A DNA stretch of 64,000 bases from the NCBI RefSeq assembly GCF_036203305.1, contig NZ_CP108131.1, positions 3,224,001 to 3,288,000 on the forward strand. The letters run 5' to 3'. The stretch comes from Streptomyces sp. NBC_00190 (GTDB lineage Bacteria; Actinomycetota; Actinomycetes; Streptomycetales; Streptomycetaceae). Below, one piece after another: positions 24,731 through 33,986 of this stretch; positions within the stretch are counted from its first letter, which is position 1; the number at the start of each line of letters is the position of its first letter. Below the pieces are notes generated by a model. It ran no database searches. It was given only the letters and a program-made list of their open reading frames with translations, and was not told the DNA's origin. The position numbers and the translations under genes were made by a program.

Positions 24731-26134
24731 TCACACCGCCGAGGCCGCCTTGCGGACGGCACCCGCGACCGCACCCGCGACCTTGTCGTTGAACACCGAC
24801 GGGATGATGTAGTTCGCGTTCAGCTCGTCCTCGCCGACGACGTCCGCCAGGGCGGTCGCGGCGGCCAGCATCATGTCGGTGTTTACCGTCCGCGACTGCG
24901 CGTCCAGCAGGCCGCGGAAGACGCCGGGGAAGACCAGCACGTTGTTGATCTGGTTCGGGAAGTCGGAGCGACCCGTGGCGACCACGGCGGCCGTCTGGCG
25001 GGCGACAGCCGGGTCCACCTCGGGGTCCGGGTTCGCGAGCGCGAACACGATCGCGCCCTCCGCCATCGCGGCCACGTCCTCGCCGGACAGCACGTTCGGG
25101 GCCGAGACGCCGATGAAGACGTCGGCGCCGACCACGGCCTCCTTCAGAGTGCCCGTGTAGCCCTCGGGGTTGGTGTTGTCGGCGATCCAGCGCAGCGGGG
25201 AGTCGGGGGCCGCGTCGACGAGGTCGGGGCGGCCCGCGTGCACGACACCGTGGATGTCCGCGCTGACGGCGTTCTTGACGCCGGCCGCGAGGAGCAGCTT
25301 GAGGATGGCCGTACCGGCCGCGCCGGCGCCCGACATGACCACCTTTACGTCCCCAACTGCCTTGCCCACGACGCGAAGTGCGTTGGTGAGTGCGGCGAGC
25401 ACGACGATCGCCGTGCCGTGCTGGTCGTCGTGGAAGACGGGGATGTCGAGGGCCTCGCGCAGCCGCGCCTCGATCTCGAAGCAGCGCGGCGCGGAGATGT
25501 CCTCCAGGTTGATGCCCGCGAAGCCGGGGGCGATGGCCTTGACGATCTCGACGATGGCGTCGGAGTCCTGGGTGTCGAGGCAGATCGGCCACGCGTCGAT
25601 GCCGGCGAAGCGCTTGAAGAGGGCCGCCTTGCCCTCCATGACGGGCAGCGCGGCCATCGGGCCGATGTTGCCCAGGCCCAGCACGGCGGAGCCGTCCGTC
25701 ACGACTGCGACGGAGTTTCGCTTGATGGTGAGGCGGCGCGCGTCCTCGGGGTTCTCGGCGATGGCCATGCACACGCGGGCCACGCCCGGGGTGTAGATCA
25801 TCGACAGGTCGTCACGGTTGCGGATGGGGTGCTTGGACGCCATCTCGATCTTGCCGCCGAGGTGCATGAGGAAGGTTCGGTCGGAGACCTTGCCGAGGCT
25901 GACGCCCTCGATGCCGCGCAGCTTCTCGACGATCTCGTCCGCGTGCGCGGTGGAGGTCGCGGCGATGGTGACGTCGATCCGGAGCTTCTCGTGGCCGGAG
26001 GCGGTCACGTCGAGGCCGGTGACCGAGCCGCCGGAGGACTCCACGGCGGTGGTGAGCTGGGAGACCGCGGTTCCGCTCGCGGGCACTTCCAGACGGACCG
26101 TCATCGAATACGAGACGCTGGGCGCCGTTGCCAT
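24731..26134 (-). CDS. NAD(P)-dependent malic enzyme with N-terminal ACT-like domain
   Basis: 467 residues from the ATG at 26132-26134, with AGAGGA at ribosome-site distance. Residues 1-80 look like an ACT-type regulatory domain (VRLEVPASGTAVSQLTTAVE). The catalytic part has MIYTPGVARVC, the Lys/Asp region KRNSVAVVTDGSAVLGLGNIGP, the metal-binding VFHDDQHGTAIV and the dinucleotide-binding GAGAAGTAIL. It decarboxylates malate to pyruvate, producing reduced cofactor and feeding acetyl-CoA supply. It lies upstream of hup on the same strand but far enough to be a separate unit. Confidence 0.93.
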   Translation of the reverse strand: MATAPSVSYSMTVRLEVPASGTAVSQLTTAVESSGGSVTGLDVTASGHEKLRIDVTIAATSTAHADEIVEKLRGIEGVSLGKVSDRTFLMHLGGKIEMASKHPIRNRDDLSMIYTPGVARVCMAIAENPEDARRLTIKRNSVAVVTDGSAVLGLGNIGPMAALPVMEGKAALFKRFAGIDAWPICLDTQDSDAIVEIVKAIAPGFAGINLEDISAPRCFEIEARLREALDIPVFHDDQHGTAIVVLAALTNALRVVGKAVGDVKVVMSGAGAAGTAILKLLLAAGVKNAVSADIHGVVHAGRPDLVDAAPDSPLRWIADNTNPEGYTGTLKEAVVGADVFIGVSAPNVLSGEDVAAMAEGAIVFALANPDPEVDPAVARQTAAVVATGRSDFPNQINNVLVFPGVFRGLLDAQSRTVNTDMMLAAATALADVVGEDELNANYIIPSVFNDKVAGAVAGAVRKAASAV

Positions 26135-26315
26135 GGCCGTGTTCCTCTTCTGTCCCTGGTTTTCGCTGTACACACAGGGCCCGGCACACCGCAGGTGTGG
26201 CAGGACCTGTTGTCCGATCGTCCCACCTACCCGCCGGTACAAGGTAACCAGCTACAAATTTCGGAAGAACACTTCCACCATACGAGATACCTGAGGGCTG
26301 TGGAATGGTGGGTCC

Positions 26316-26480
26316 ATACAAAACAGGTCCGCGCCCCCCACGGAGTGGAGGGCGCGGACCTGGTGATGCACACGTTTAAGACACCGACCCGCCATGCTCG
26401 CCTCGCGGCAAGTGGTCGCTCTAAGCGACGAAGGTTGGGCCCGGGGGCTTGGATCGAGTCGGTGCCTTCACCAGGCTAAC
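26316..26480 (-). ncRNA. candidate structured RNA or helD 3' UTR
   Basis: Read on the minus strand from about 26480, the sequence has a GGTG/CACC stem (26461-26472), then GTCGCT/AGCGAC (26415-26429), then the long terminator hairpin ending in TTTTGT. Such U-tract terminators are rare in this GC-rich window. It may be an independent small RNA or simply the long 3' untranslated end of the helicase transcript. No convincing own promoter was recognised. Confidence 0.3.
26324..26362 (-). terminator. terminator with T-tract
   Basis: CAGGTCCGCGCCC and its complement (one mismatch near the loop) form a stem followed, on the minus strand, by TTTTGT. It is 210 bases past the helicase stop. Confidence 0.8.
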
Positions 26481-26572
26481 AAAGGATCGCCGGATACGGT
26501 CCCCCTGCAGACGGCTGGTTCTGCGCACCACGCTCCTGGCCGCGGACCATACGGCCGTACGGCCCCGGAGCC

Positions 26573-28879
26573 CTATGGAAGCAGCAGTTCCGGCACCCCG
26601 TCCGCGCCGGGCCTGTCCCGCTCGCCAGAGACCACCGTGAGCTGCTGCGTGGCGCGCGTCAGCGCGACATACAGCACCCGCAGGCCCGCCGGGGACTCGT
26701 CCGCGATCTCCGCCGGGGAGACGACCACCGTGGCGTCGTACTCCAGGCCCTTGGCCTCCAGGCTGCCGAGCGCCACCGCCCGCGCCCCGAGGTCGGCGAG
26801 CCACCCCGCCGCCTCCGCGCGCCGGTCCATGGCCACGACCACGCCGACGGTGCCGTCCACCTGCTCCAGCAGCCTGCGGGTCTCCTCCCGTACCGAAGCG
26901 CCCAGATCGTCCCCGGCGGCCGTGAAACGGGGCTCCAGGCCCGTGGAACGCACGGCCGACGGCGGTTCCATGCCGGGCATCGCCAGGCGCAGCACCCGGG
27001 AGGCGACCTCGGCGACCTCGGCCGGGTTGCGGTAGTTCACGGTCAGCGTGAACCGTCGGCGCGGCCGGGTCCCCAGGGCCTCGTCGCGGGCCGCGGCCGC
27101 CTCCTCCGGATCGGTCCACGAGGACTGCGCGGGGTCGCCGACCACCGTCCAGGTGCCCATCCGGCCCCGGCGGCCCACCATCCGCCACTGCATCGGCGTC
27201 AGGTCCTGGGCCTCGTCCACGATGACGTGCGCGTACTCGGTGCGCTCCGCCGCGAGCCGCTCGGCCCGCTCCCACTGGGTCTCCTCGCGGGTCGGCATCA
27301 GCTCCTCCAGCCCGCTGAGCTGGTCCAGCGGGTCCATCTCCCGCCTGCGCCTGGGCCGCGCGGGCGCACCGAGCAGCTGCTGGAGCTCGTCCAGCAGCGC
27401 CACGTCGTGCACGGAGAGCGGGCCCTTGCCGTCCGGGCCCACCCGGCGCAGCGAGCGGGCCAGCTGGCGGGTCTCGCGCGGGTTCAGGTCCCGGCGCGAC
27501 CAGCGGCCGAGCTTGCGCTCGTCCGCCATGGCGGCGAGCACCCCCCGCGGGGTCAGCTCCGGCCACCAGGCGTTCAGGAAATCGATGAAGGCGTCCTCGG
27601 TGGAGATGTCCTCGTCGAAGGCGGAGCGCAGCTCGGCCGCCAGCTCCGGGTCGCTGTGCCGGCCGGCCCCGCCGGACTTCGCGTACAGCGCGTCCAGCAG
27701 CAGCTTGCGGGCGCGGGGGCGCAGCAGGTTGACGGGGGCGGTGCCGCCGAGCACGTTCTGCCGGATCCGGTTCAGCTCGTCGGCCTCCAGCTCCTGGCGG
27801 CGGCCGAAGGCCACCACGCGCAGCCGGTCCGGAGCGTCACCGAGCTCCAGTGCGCCCCGTACGGCCTTGCGCAGCACCTTCAGCATCCGCGAGGAGCCCT
27901 TGATCCGGGCCACGGCCGGATCGTCGTACGTGGTCGCCTCGGCGCCGTCGACCAGCGAGCCGAGCGCCCGGATGGCGACCTGGCCCTCCTCGCCGAGGGA
28001 GGGCAGCACGCCCTCGGTGTACGCGACGAGCAGCGGTGTCGGCGAGACGATCAGGATGCCGCCGGAGTAGCGGCGCCGGTCCTGGTAGAGCAGGTACGCG
28101 GCGCGGTGCAGGGCGACCGCGGTCTTGCCGGTGCCGGGCCCGCCCGCGACCTCGGCGACCGAGGCGGCGGGGGCCCGGATGACCAGGTCCTGCTCGGCCT
28201 GGATGGAGGAGACGATGTCCCGCATGGAGTGCGTACGGGCCCGCCCGAGCGCGGCCATCAGGGCGCCGTCGCCGAGCGCGGGGAGCTCCTGGCCGTCGAG
28301 GAAGGCGGTGACCTCGGGGCGCATCAGGTCGTCCTCGACGCCGAGCACCTTGCGTCCCTTGGAGCGGATGACGCGGCGGCGCACGACGCGGCCGGGGTCC
28401 TTGGGCGTGGAGCGGTAGAACGGCGCGGCGGCCGGCGCGCGCCAGTCGATGACCAGCGGCGCGTAGTCGGAGTCCAGGACTCCGATGCGGCCGATGTGCA
28501 GCGTCTCGGCGATGTCGGCCGTGAGGTCCCCGCGGATCGCGTCGTCGGCCGGCTCGACCGAGGTGTAGGCGCCGTCCGGCCCCTTCTCCCCGTCCTTCCC
28601 CAGCACCAGGTCGATACGGCCGAAGAGGAAGTCCTCGAACTCGTTGTTGAGCCGGTTCAGGTGGATGCCCGCCCGGAAGACCTGCGCGTCGCGCTCGGCG
28701 AGGGCCCCGGGGGTGCCCACCTGACCGCGTTTGGCGGCGTCGTTCATCAGGAACTCGGCCTCGTGGATCTTCTCCTCGAGGCGTCGGTACACCTGGTCGA
28801 GATGCGTCTGCTCGACCGCGATCTCCCGATCGCGGACGGAATCCGCCGTGCTGTCGACAGCGGCATTCTGCGCGGCCAC
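26573..28879 (-). CDS. helD: HelD/HelR-like RNA polymerase-remodelling ATPase (UvrD-type fold)
   Basis: 768 residues from GTG at 28877-28879, which follows AAGGGGG; the open frame continues upstream to 28933 without a better start. A long N-terminal coiled-coil arm (about 15-105) is followed by FGRIDLVLG and VIDWRAPAAAPFYR. Walker A is GGPGTGKT at 246-253, and further helicase motifs include VIVDEAQDLTPMQWRM and YVALTRATQQLTVV. This layout is that of HelD, which enters RNA polymerase channels and recycles stalled enzyme. In actinomycetes a subgroup, HelR, displaces rifamycins. I saw no obvious rifamycin-associated element upstream, so the rifamycin role is open. Confidence 0.88.
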   Translation of the reverse strand: MAAQNAAVDSTADSVRDREIAVEQTHLDQVYRRLEEKIHEAEFLMNDAAKRGQVGTPGALAERDAQVFRAGIHLNRLNNEFEDFLFGRIDLVLGKDGEKGPDGAYTSVEPADDAIRGDLTADIAETLHIGRIGVLDSDYAPLVIDWRAPAAAPFYRSTPKDPGRVVRRRVIRSKGRKVLGVEDDLMRPEVTAFLDGQELPALGDGALMAALGRARTHSMRDIVSSIQAEQDLVIRAPAASVAEVAGGPGTGKTAVALHRAAYLLYQDRRRYSGGILIVSPTPLLVAYTEGVLPSLGEEGQVAIRALGSLVDGAEATTYDDPAVARIKGSSRMLKVLRKAVRGALELGDAPDRLRVVAFGRRQELEADELNRIRQNVLGGTAPVNLLRPRARKLLLDALYAKSGGAGRHSDPELAAELRSAFDEDISTEDAFIDFLNAWWPELTPRGVLAAMADERKLGRWSRRDLNPRETRQLARSLRRVGPDGKGPLSVHDVALLDELQQLLGAPARPRRRREMDPLDQLSGLEELMPTREETQWERAERLAAERTEYAHVIVDEAQDLTPMQWRMVGRRGRMGTWTVVGDPAQSSWTDPEEAAAARDEALGTRPRRRFTLTVNYRNPAEVAEVASRVLRLAMPGMEPPSAVRSTGLEPRFTAAGDDLGASVREETRRLLEQVDGTVGVVVAMDRRAEAAGWLADLGARAVALGSLEAKGLEYDATVVVSPAEIADESPAGLRVLYVALTRATQQLTVVSGERDRPGADGVPELLLP

Positions 28880-28972
28880 CAAAGCCCCCTTCTGACGTGC
28901 ATGGGCGACCGTCAACCGTACGCGAATCGGCACCCTGTCCGCACGCCCGTTCCGGAACCGGCGGGGCGGGAG

Positions 28973-29527
28973 CTACACAGACCCCGCTGCCAGGGCCCGG
29001 CGGCGGTGCCGGGCGACGCGCTCCCGGTTGCCGCACACCTCGCTGGAGCACCAGCGGCGCCGGTGCCCGCGGGAAGTGTCCAGGTAGACCCTGGTGCAGC
29101 CGTCACCTTCGCAGGCCCGCAGCAGTGCCAGGTCGCCGGGGTCGGTCAGCAGCTCGACGGCGTCCCGGGCGACGGCCGCGAGCAGCGCCCCGCATTCCAC
29201 GCCGCCGCACAGCTCCCGTACGAGGTGGCCTTCCTGGTCCCGTACGGCACACAGGCCCGGGGGTGGTCCGGCGGCCAGCGCGTTGACCCGGGCGAGCGCC
29301 TGTTCGTCGGGGCCGGTCCCGTCCAGCTCCGCCCGTACGAGGGTCTCCACATCGCCGCGCAGGTCCCGGAAGGCGGCGGCCCAGTCGGGGCCCACCCGCG
29401 CGAGCGGCGTCCGGTCGGGCACCAGCCCGGCCCCGGCGAGCCACTGCCGCAGCTCGTCGCCGTCCCGGATCTCCTCGGCCACCAGGTCCAGGCAGACCCG
29501 CCCGGCGTCGAACCGCATGCCCGTCAC
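28973..29527 (-). CDS. CGNR zinc-finger protein (ABATE domain), putative regulator
   Basis: 184 residues. The N-terminal ~120 residues match the ABATE/ginI-like stress domain pattern (FDAGRVCLDLVAE...ELRQWLAGAGLVP). The C-terminal zinc finger has the signature CEGDGCTRVYLDTS, then RRRWCSSEVCGNRERVARHR with the eponymous CGNR. Members are putative transcription regulators. The start is GTG at 29525-29527 with ATG three codons later as an alternative. It reads in the same direction as helD and is separated from it by about 90 bases. Confidence 0.9.
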   Translation of the reverse strand: MTGMRFDAGRVCLDLVAEEIRDGDELRQWLAGAGLVPDRTPLARVGPDWAAAFRDLRGDVETLVRAELDGTGPDEQALARVNALAAGPPPGLCAVRDQEGHLVRELCGGVECGALLAAVARDAVELLTDPGDLALLRACEGDGCTRVYLDTSRGHRRRWCSSEVCGNRERVARHRRRALAAGSV

Positions 29528-29609
29528 CGCCTCGCGTCTCGGGGGCGCCCCACCAGAGTGCCCCTCGCCGCCGCACAGCGGAACCCCCCGTGCGGGTGCG
29601 GCGCGGCGG

Positions 29610-30158
29610 CTAAGACGCCGGCGGGTCGTCGTGCAGCAGCCGCTGGAAGAGGCGGTGGTCCCGCCAGGCCCCGTTGATGTGGGCGTACCGCGGCGCGACG
29701 CCGTACGGCTCGAAGCCCGCCTTCGCCAGCACCCGCTGCGAGGCCGCGTTGTCGAGCAGGGTCTGGGCCTCCACCCGGTGCAGGCCCAGGTCGTCGCGGG
29801 CGGCCCGGCACACCTCCTGCAGGGCCGCGGTGGCCAGGCCCTTGCCGTGCCAGGCCGGGTCGACCCAGTAGCCGACGCCTCCGCTGCACAGCGGGCCGAG
29901 CGCGATGGAGCCCAGGTTGATCGCGCCGACCGGCGCGCCCGTGGCCGCGTCGGCCAGCACGTACGGAACCACCCGCCCCGCGTCGCGCTCGGCGAGAAGG
30001 CCCTCGATCCGGACCCGCTGCCCCTGCTCGGTGTAGTAGTCCTCCGGCCGGACCGGCTCGAAGGGCGCCATGTACGCGCGGCCCCGTGCGAACGCCTCGG
30101 CCAGCCCGGCGGCGTCGCCGAGCGCGAGGCCCCTCATCTCCACCCCGTCAATAACCAT
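29610..30158 (-). CDS. GNAT N-acetyltransferase, RimJ/RimL type
   Basis: 182 residues with the GNAT core: VGYWVDPAWHGKGLATAAL (motif A, the acetyl-CoA pyrophosphate loop with HGKGLA) and HRVEAQTLLDNAASQRVLAKAGFEPYG, typical of the ribosomal-protein acetyltransferase subgroup. The substrate could be a protein N-terminus, an amino acid or an antibiotic. ATG at 30156-30158 gives full length; an ATG seven codons later has a better GGGGTGG ribosome site and may be the true start. Confidence 0.88.
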   Translation of the reverse strand: MVIDGVEMRGLALGDAAGLAEAFARGRAYMAPFEPVRPEDYYTEQGQRVRIEGLLAERDAGRVVPYVLADAATGAPVGAINLGSIALGPLCSGGVGYWVDPAWHGKGLATAALQEVCRAARDDLGLHRVEAQTLLDNAASQRVLAKAGFEPYGVAPRYAHINGAWRDHRLFQRLLHDDPPAS

Positions 30159-30204
30159 CCGGGCACGCTAACCCGGGCCGCCGCCGACGGGCACCCCACG
30201 GCGC

Positions 30205-31356
30205 TCACGCGGGCGGAGCGTCCCCGTACTTGACCTCCCCGCCCGCGTCCAGCGACAGCCGGTACCCCCGCTTGACCACGGTCTGGATCAGCTTCGGCGC
30301 CCCCAGCGCCGCCCTCAGCCGGGCCATCGCCGTCTCCACGGCGTGCTCGTCTCGCCCCGCCCCCGGCAGTACCCGCAGCAGCTCCGCGCGGCCCACCACC
30401 CATCCGGGCCGCCGGGCCAGCGCCCGCAGCAGGGCCATCCCGGCGGGCGGCACGGGCCGCAGCTCGTCGTCGACCAGGACCGCGTGCCCGCGGATCTCCA
30501 CCCGGTGCCCGGCCAACGGCAGCACCCGCGCCCGACCCGGCAGCTCCTTGCAGAGCAACTGCACCAGCGGGCCCAGCCGGAACCGCTCCGGCTGCACCGT
30601 GTCCACCCCGTGCGCCTGCAGCGGCAGCGCGGTCACCGGCCCCACGCACGCCGACACCACCGTGCCCCGCAGGGCCTCCAGCACGGCCTCCCGTACGCCC
30701 CGCTCCTCGGCCCGGGACAGCAGCGAGGCCGCCGCCGGGGCGGAGGTGAAGCTGACCGCGTCCACCCCGCCGGAGACCACCGCGTCCAGCAGCCGGTCCA
30801 GCGGCGCGAGGTCCTCCGGCGCCATCCACCGGTACACCGGGACCACCACCACCTCGGCCCCGCCGGCCCGCAGCGCCTCGACGAAGCCGGGCAGCGGCTC
30901 CCCGTGCAACTGGAGCGCGATCCGCCGCCCGGCCACCCCGGCCGACAGCATCCGTTCCAGTACCTCGGCGAGCGATTCCGACTCCGGCGACCAGGCCTCC
31001 ACCAGCCCGGCGGCCCGGATGGCGCCCTTCACCTTCGGTCCGCGCGCGAGCAGTTCGGCGGCCCGCAGCCGCGCGAGCAGCTCCTCGCCGATCCCCCAGC
31101 CGTCGGCGGCCTCGATCCACCCGCGGAACCCGATGGCGGTGGTGGCGACCACCGCGTCCGGGGCGCAGGCGATCAGCTCCTTGGTGGCGGCGAGCAGTTC
31201 GCTGTCGTCGGCCAGCGGCACGATCCGCAGAGCGGGCGCGTGCACCACGGCCGCCCCGCGCCGGCGCAGCAGGGCGATCAGCTCGTCGGCCCGCCGCGCG
31301 GCGGTCACCCCGACCGTGAAGCCCGCGAGCGGACCGGTGTTCCTGTCATCGTCCAT
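30205..31356 (-). CDS. uroporphyrinogen-III synthase-like domain fused to a winged-helix DNA-binding domain
   Basis: 383 residues from the ATG at 31354-31356. Residues 1-270 form a HemD fold (GFTVGVTAARRADELIALLRRRGA, VSFTSAPAAASLL, ACVGPVTALPL). Residues about 285-375 form an OmpR-type winged helix (HRVEIRGHAVLVDDELRPVPPAGMALLRALARRPG, ending TVVKRGYRL). Such fusions lie beside nitrate/nitrite genes in actinomycetes, and the nitrate transporter is immediately upstream here on the same strand. The HemD part may sense a tetrapyrrole or act as enzyme; a DNA-binding regulator of nitrate genes is the likeliest role. Confidence 0.88.
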   Translation of the reverse strand: MDDDRNTGPLAGFTVGVTAARRADELIALLRRRGAAVVHAPALRIVPLADDSELLAATKELIACAPDAVVATTAIGFRGWIEAADGWGIGEELLARLRAAELLARGPKVKGAIRAAGLVEAWSPESESLAEVLERMLSAGVAGRRIALQLHGEPLPGFVEALRAGGAEVVVVPVYRWMAPEDLAPLDRLLDAVVSGGVDAVSFTSAPAAASLLSRAEERGVREAVLEALRGTVVSACVGPVTALPLQAHGVDTVQPERFRLGPLVQLLCKELPGRARVLPLAGHRVEIRGHAVLVDDELRPVPPAGMALLRALARRPGWVVGRAELLRVLPGAGRDEHAVETAMARLRAALGAPKLIQTVVKRGYRLSLDAGGEVKYGDAPPA

Positions 31357-31467
31357 GGTGACCTGCCTTGCCCAGTGGGTCGGTATCGCGTCGCGGGAGC
31401 GGAACCGAGACTGCCAAGTCGGCGTGTCAGACTCGGTTCCGCCGTATTTCACCGCGGTAAAGCCCGG

Positions 31468-32838
31468 TTACACCGATGTGAGCTGCGGCTTCGCCGCGAC
31501 CCCGGCGTCCGGGACGGCCACCACGGCCGGCCGGCGAAGGTATACCGCCCACGTGACGGCGCAGCACACCGCGTAGAAGCCGAGGAAGGTCACGAAGGCG
31601 GCCGTCCCCGACCCGGAGCTGAGGAACGCCTCCCGGAAGACCAGGTTGATGCCGAGCCCGCCGAGCGCTCCCACCGCGCCGATCAGCCCCATGGCGGCCC
31701 CGGACAGCCGCCGGCCGTACGCGGCCGCGTCCTCGCCGCTCATGCCCCGGGCCAGCGCCTTGGCCTGGAAGATCCCGGGGATCATCTTGTACGTCGACCC
31801 GTTGCCGAGGCCGCTCAGCGCGAACAGCGCCACGAATCCGACCAGGAACACCGGCAGTGACTCCCGTACCGAGGCCAGGATCACGACCCCGGTCGCGGCG
31901 GCCATCGCCACGAGGGTGGCCAGGGTGATCCGCGCGCCGCCGAACCGGTCCGCCAGCGCCCCGCCCACCGGCCTGATCAGGGAGCCGAGCAGCGGCCCGA
32001 TGAAGGTCAGCGAGGCCGCCTGGAGCGGGGTGCGGCCGAACTGCGTCTGGAGCACCAGCCCGAAGGCGAAGCTGTAGCCGATGAAGGACCCGAAGGTGCC
32101 GACGTAGAGGAAGGCCATGATCCAGGTGTGCGGTTCGCGGACGGCCTCCCGCACGGCGCCGGTGTCGTTGCGTACGGGCGCCAGGTTGTCCATCCGCAGC
32201 GCCGCGAGCGCCGCGGCGGCCACGATCAGCGGGATGTACGCGCCGAGCAGCAGCCGCGGGTGCCCGGCCCCGGCGGTGGCGATGACCAGCAGCGCGGACA
32301 GCTGCACGACGGGGACGCCGATGTTCCCGCCGCCCGCGTTCAGCCCGAGCGCCCAGCCCTTCTTGCGCAGCGGGAAGAAGGCGTTGATGTTCGTCATCGA
32401 CGAGGCGAAGTTGCCGCCGCCGACGCCGGTGAGTGCCGCCACGGCGAGGAAGGTGCCGTACGAGGTCCCGGGCTCCATGACCACCAGCGCGGCCACGGTC
32501 GGCGCGAGCAGGAGCAGGGCGCTGACGACGGTCCAGTTCCGGCCGCCGAAGCGGGCGACGGCGAAGGTGTAGGGGATCCGCACCAGGGCGCCGACCAGGG
32601 TCGCGGTCGCGATGAGGAAGAACTTCCCCGCCGGGTCGATCCCGTACTGCGGGCCCATGAAGAGGACCATCACGGACCACAGCGACCAGATGGAGAACCC
32701 GATGTGCTCGGAGAGCACGGAGTAGAGGAGGTTGCGGCGGGCGGTCCGCTCTCCCGTCTCCTTCCAGAACGTCTCGTCCTCGGGATCCCACCGCTCGATC
32801 CAGCGGCCCCCCTTGCGCGGTGCGGTCGTACTGGTCAT
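31468..32838 (-). CDS. NarK/NasA-type nitrate/nitrite MFS transporter
   Basis: 456 residues, twelve predicted helices. Both nitrate-porter signatures are present: GVGGGNFASSMTNINAFFP in helix 5 and, just after, LGLNAGGGNIGVP. The conserved Arg residues are in LVRIPYTFAVARFGGR and LIRPVGGALADRFGG. It imports nitrate or exports nitrite across the cytoplasmic membrane. ATG at 32836-32838 is chosen because GGAGG is six bases upstream; a GTG lies one codon earlier. It probably forms an operon with the HemD-winged-helix gene 111 bases downstream. Confidence 0.92.
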   Translation of the reverse strand: MTSTTAPRKGGRWIERWDPEDETFWKETGERTARRNLLYSVLSEHIGFSIWSLWSVMVLFMGPQYGIDPAGKFFLIATATLVGALVRIPYTFAVARFGGRNWTVVSALLLLAPTVAALVVMEPGTSYGTFLAVAALTGVGGGNFASSMTNINAFFPLRKKGWALGLNAGGGNIGVPVVQLSALLVIATAGAGHPRLLLGAYIPLIVAAAALAALRMDNLAPVRNDTGAVREAVREPHTWIMAFLYVGTFGSFIGYSFAFGLVLQTQFGRTPLQAASLTFIGPLLGSLIRPVGGALADRFGGARITLATLVAMAAATGVVILASVRESLPVFLVGFVALFALSGLGNGSTYKMIPGIFQAKALARGMSGEDAAAYGRRLSGAAMGLIGAVGALGGLGINLVFREAFLSSGSGTAAFVTFLGFYAVCCAVTWAVYLRRPAVVAVPDAGVAAKPQLTSV

Positions 32839-32935
32839 CACACGCCTCCACAGCTGTCGCGTCCGTGGTGACGACCGTAGGAACGGCGCGTTTCGGCCCC
32901 GGTCCCCGCCGGATGACCGCCGGGAAACCTTGCTC

Positions 32936-33898
32936 TCACCCGCCGCCGGGGCTGTGTGTGAGCCGTGCCGGGGTCCAGCTGCCCGGGGGCGGTTCCAGCC
33001 AGTCCCCCTCCGCCGCCAGCTCGGCGGCCGCGGCGCGCAGGGCGTCCAGCCCGGGGTGGGCGAAGCCCCTGCGCCACACCATGGACAGCGGCGACAGCGG
33101 GACGGGGTCGGTCAGCGGCCGCTTCACGCAGCCGGGCATGTCGAGGAAGTCCACCGTCGCCAGCACCGGGTTGCCGGTCTTGGCCATCACCCGGCCGAAC
33201 TCCTCCTTGCCCATGGCCACGGGGGCGGGCGGCGCCATCTCGATCCCGCGCCCGGCGAACAGCTCGCGCGCGAGCCCGGTCCACTCCGCGGTCCGCGGGT
33301 TCCCGGCTCCCGCGTACACGGTCTCCCCGGCCAGCGCGTCCAGGCGTACGGCGGCCCGCGCGGCCAGGGCGTGCCCCTCGGGCAGCAGCACGGCGAGCGG
33401 CTCGTACCGTACGGGCGACTGCGCGAGCCGCGCCCGCAGCGCCGGGGCCAGCCCGTCGGCGTACCCGAAGGCGACGTCGAGGCGGCCTGCCGCGATCTCG
33501 GCGGCGGCGTGGGTGAGCCCGCTCTCGAAACGGGCCATCAGCTCGCAGTCCGGGGCGAGTTCGCGGGCCCGTTCCAGCACCGCGCGCCCGGTGCTGGGCC
33601 CGTCGGTGTTCAGGTCGACGAGCAGCGCCCTGGGGGCGGTGAAGGCGGCGGCCAGCTCCTCGTGCGCGCGCAGCACCCGCCGGGCCAGCGGCAGCAGCCG
33701 CTCCCCGTCGGGGGTCAGCTCCACCTGTCGGGTGGTCCGTACGAACAGGGTCACGCCCAGGGCCTGTTCGAGCCGCCGGACGTCACGGCTGAGGGCCTGC
33801 TGGGCGAGATAGAGGCGGGCGGCGGCGCGGGTGAAGTGCAACTCCTCGGCGGCCGCGACGAACCCGCGCAGGAGCCGGGGGTCCACATCACGGGGCAT
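32936..33898 (-). CDS. LysR-family transcriptional regulator
   Basis: 320 residues. The N-terminal helix-turn-helix (LLRGFVAAAEELHFTRAAARLYLAQQALSRDVRRLEQALG) is standard for LysR, and a periplasmic-binding-like effector domain follows (LPEGHALAARAAV). The start is ATG at 33896-33898, with a GTG one codon earlier. It is divergent from an MFS exporter with only 88 bases between the starts, which usually means it controls that exporter. An imperfect inverted repeat at 33937-33953 is a candidate site. Confidence 0.9.
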   Translation of the reverse strand: MPRDVDPRLLRGFVAAAEELHFTRAAARLYLAQQALSRDVRRLEQALGVTLFVRTTRQVELTPDGERLLPLARRVLRAHEELAAAFTAPRALLVDLNTDGPSTGRAVLERARELAPDCELMARFESGLTHAAAEIAAGRLDVAFGYADGLAPALRARLAQSPVRYEPLAVLLPEGHALAARAAVRLDALAGETVYAGAGNPRTAEWTGLARELFAGRGIEMAPPAPVAMGKEEFGRVMAKTGNPVLATVDFLDMPGCVKRPLTDPVPLSPLSMVWRRGFAHPGLDALRAAAAELAAEGDWLEPPPGSWTPARLTHSPGGG

Positions 33899-33936
33899 CA
33901 CCCCCGGAGACTAACAACAGAAGGGCGTGAATGGGG

Positions 33937-33953
33937 TCCGAACAGGTGTTGGA
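33937..33953. promoter_or_regulatory. candidate LysR-binding site
   Basis: TCCGAACAGGTGTTGGA, an imperfect inverted repeat of the T-N11-A type, lies between the divergent lysR and MFS genes. Confidence 0.4.
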
Positions 33954-33986
33954 CCGCGGACCGGGTCCCGACCGAGAGTGGTCGTC

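Larger units (their letters stand above)
26135..26572. other. region between helD and malic enzyme genes
   Basis: 438 bases. The part nearest the malic enzyme (26135-26320) is relatively AT-rich and is its promoter region. The part nearest the helicase holds a series of hairpins and a T-tract terminator, described separately as a candidate RNA. No protein gene was found. Confidence 0.6.

Noticed and set aside
28880..28972. Rifamycin-associated promoter element upstream of helD
   Set aside because: No palindromic CTTGC/GCAAG element is visible; only a weak TACGGT box was seen.
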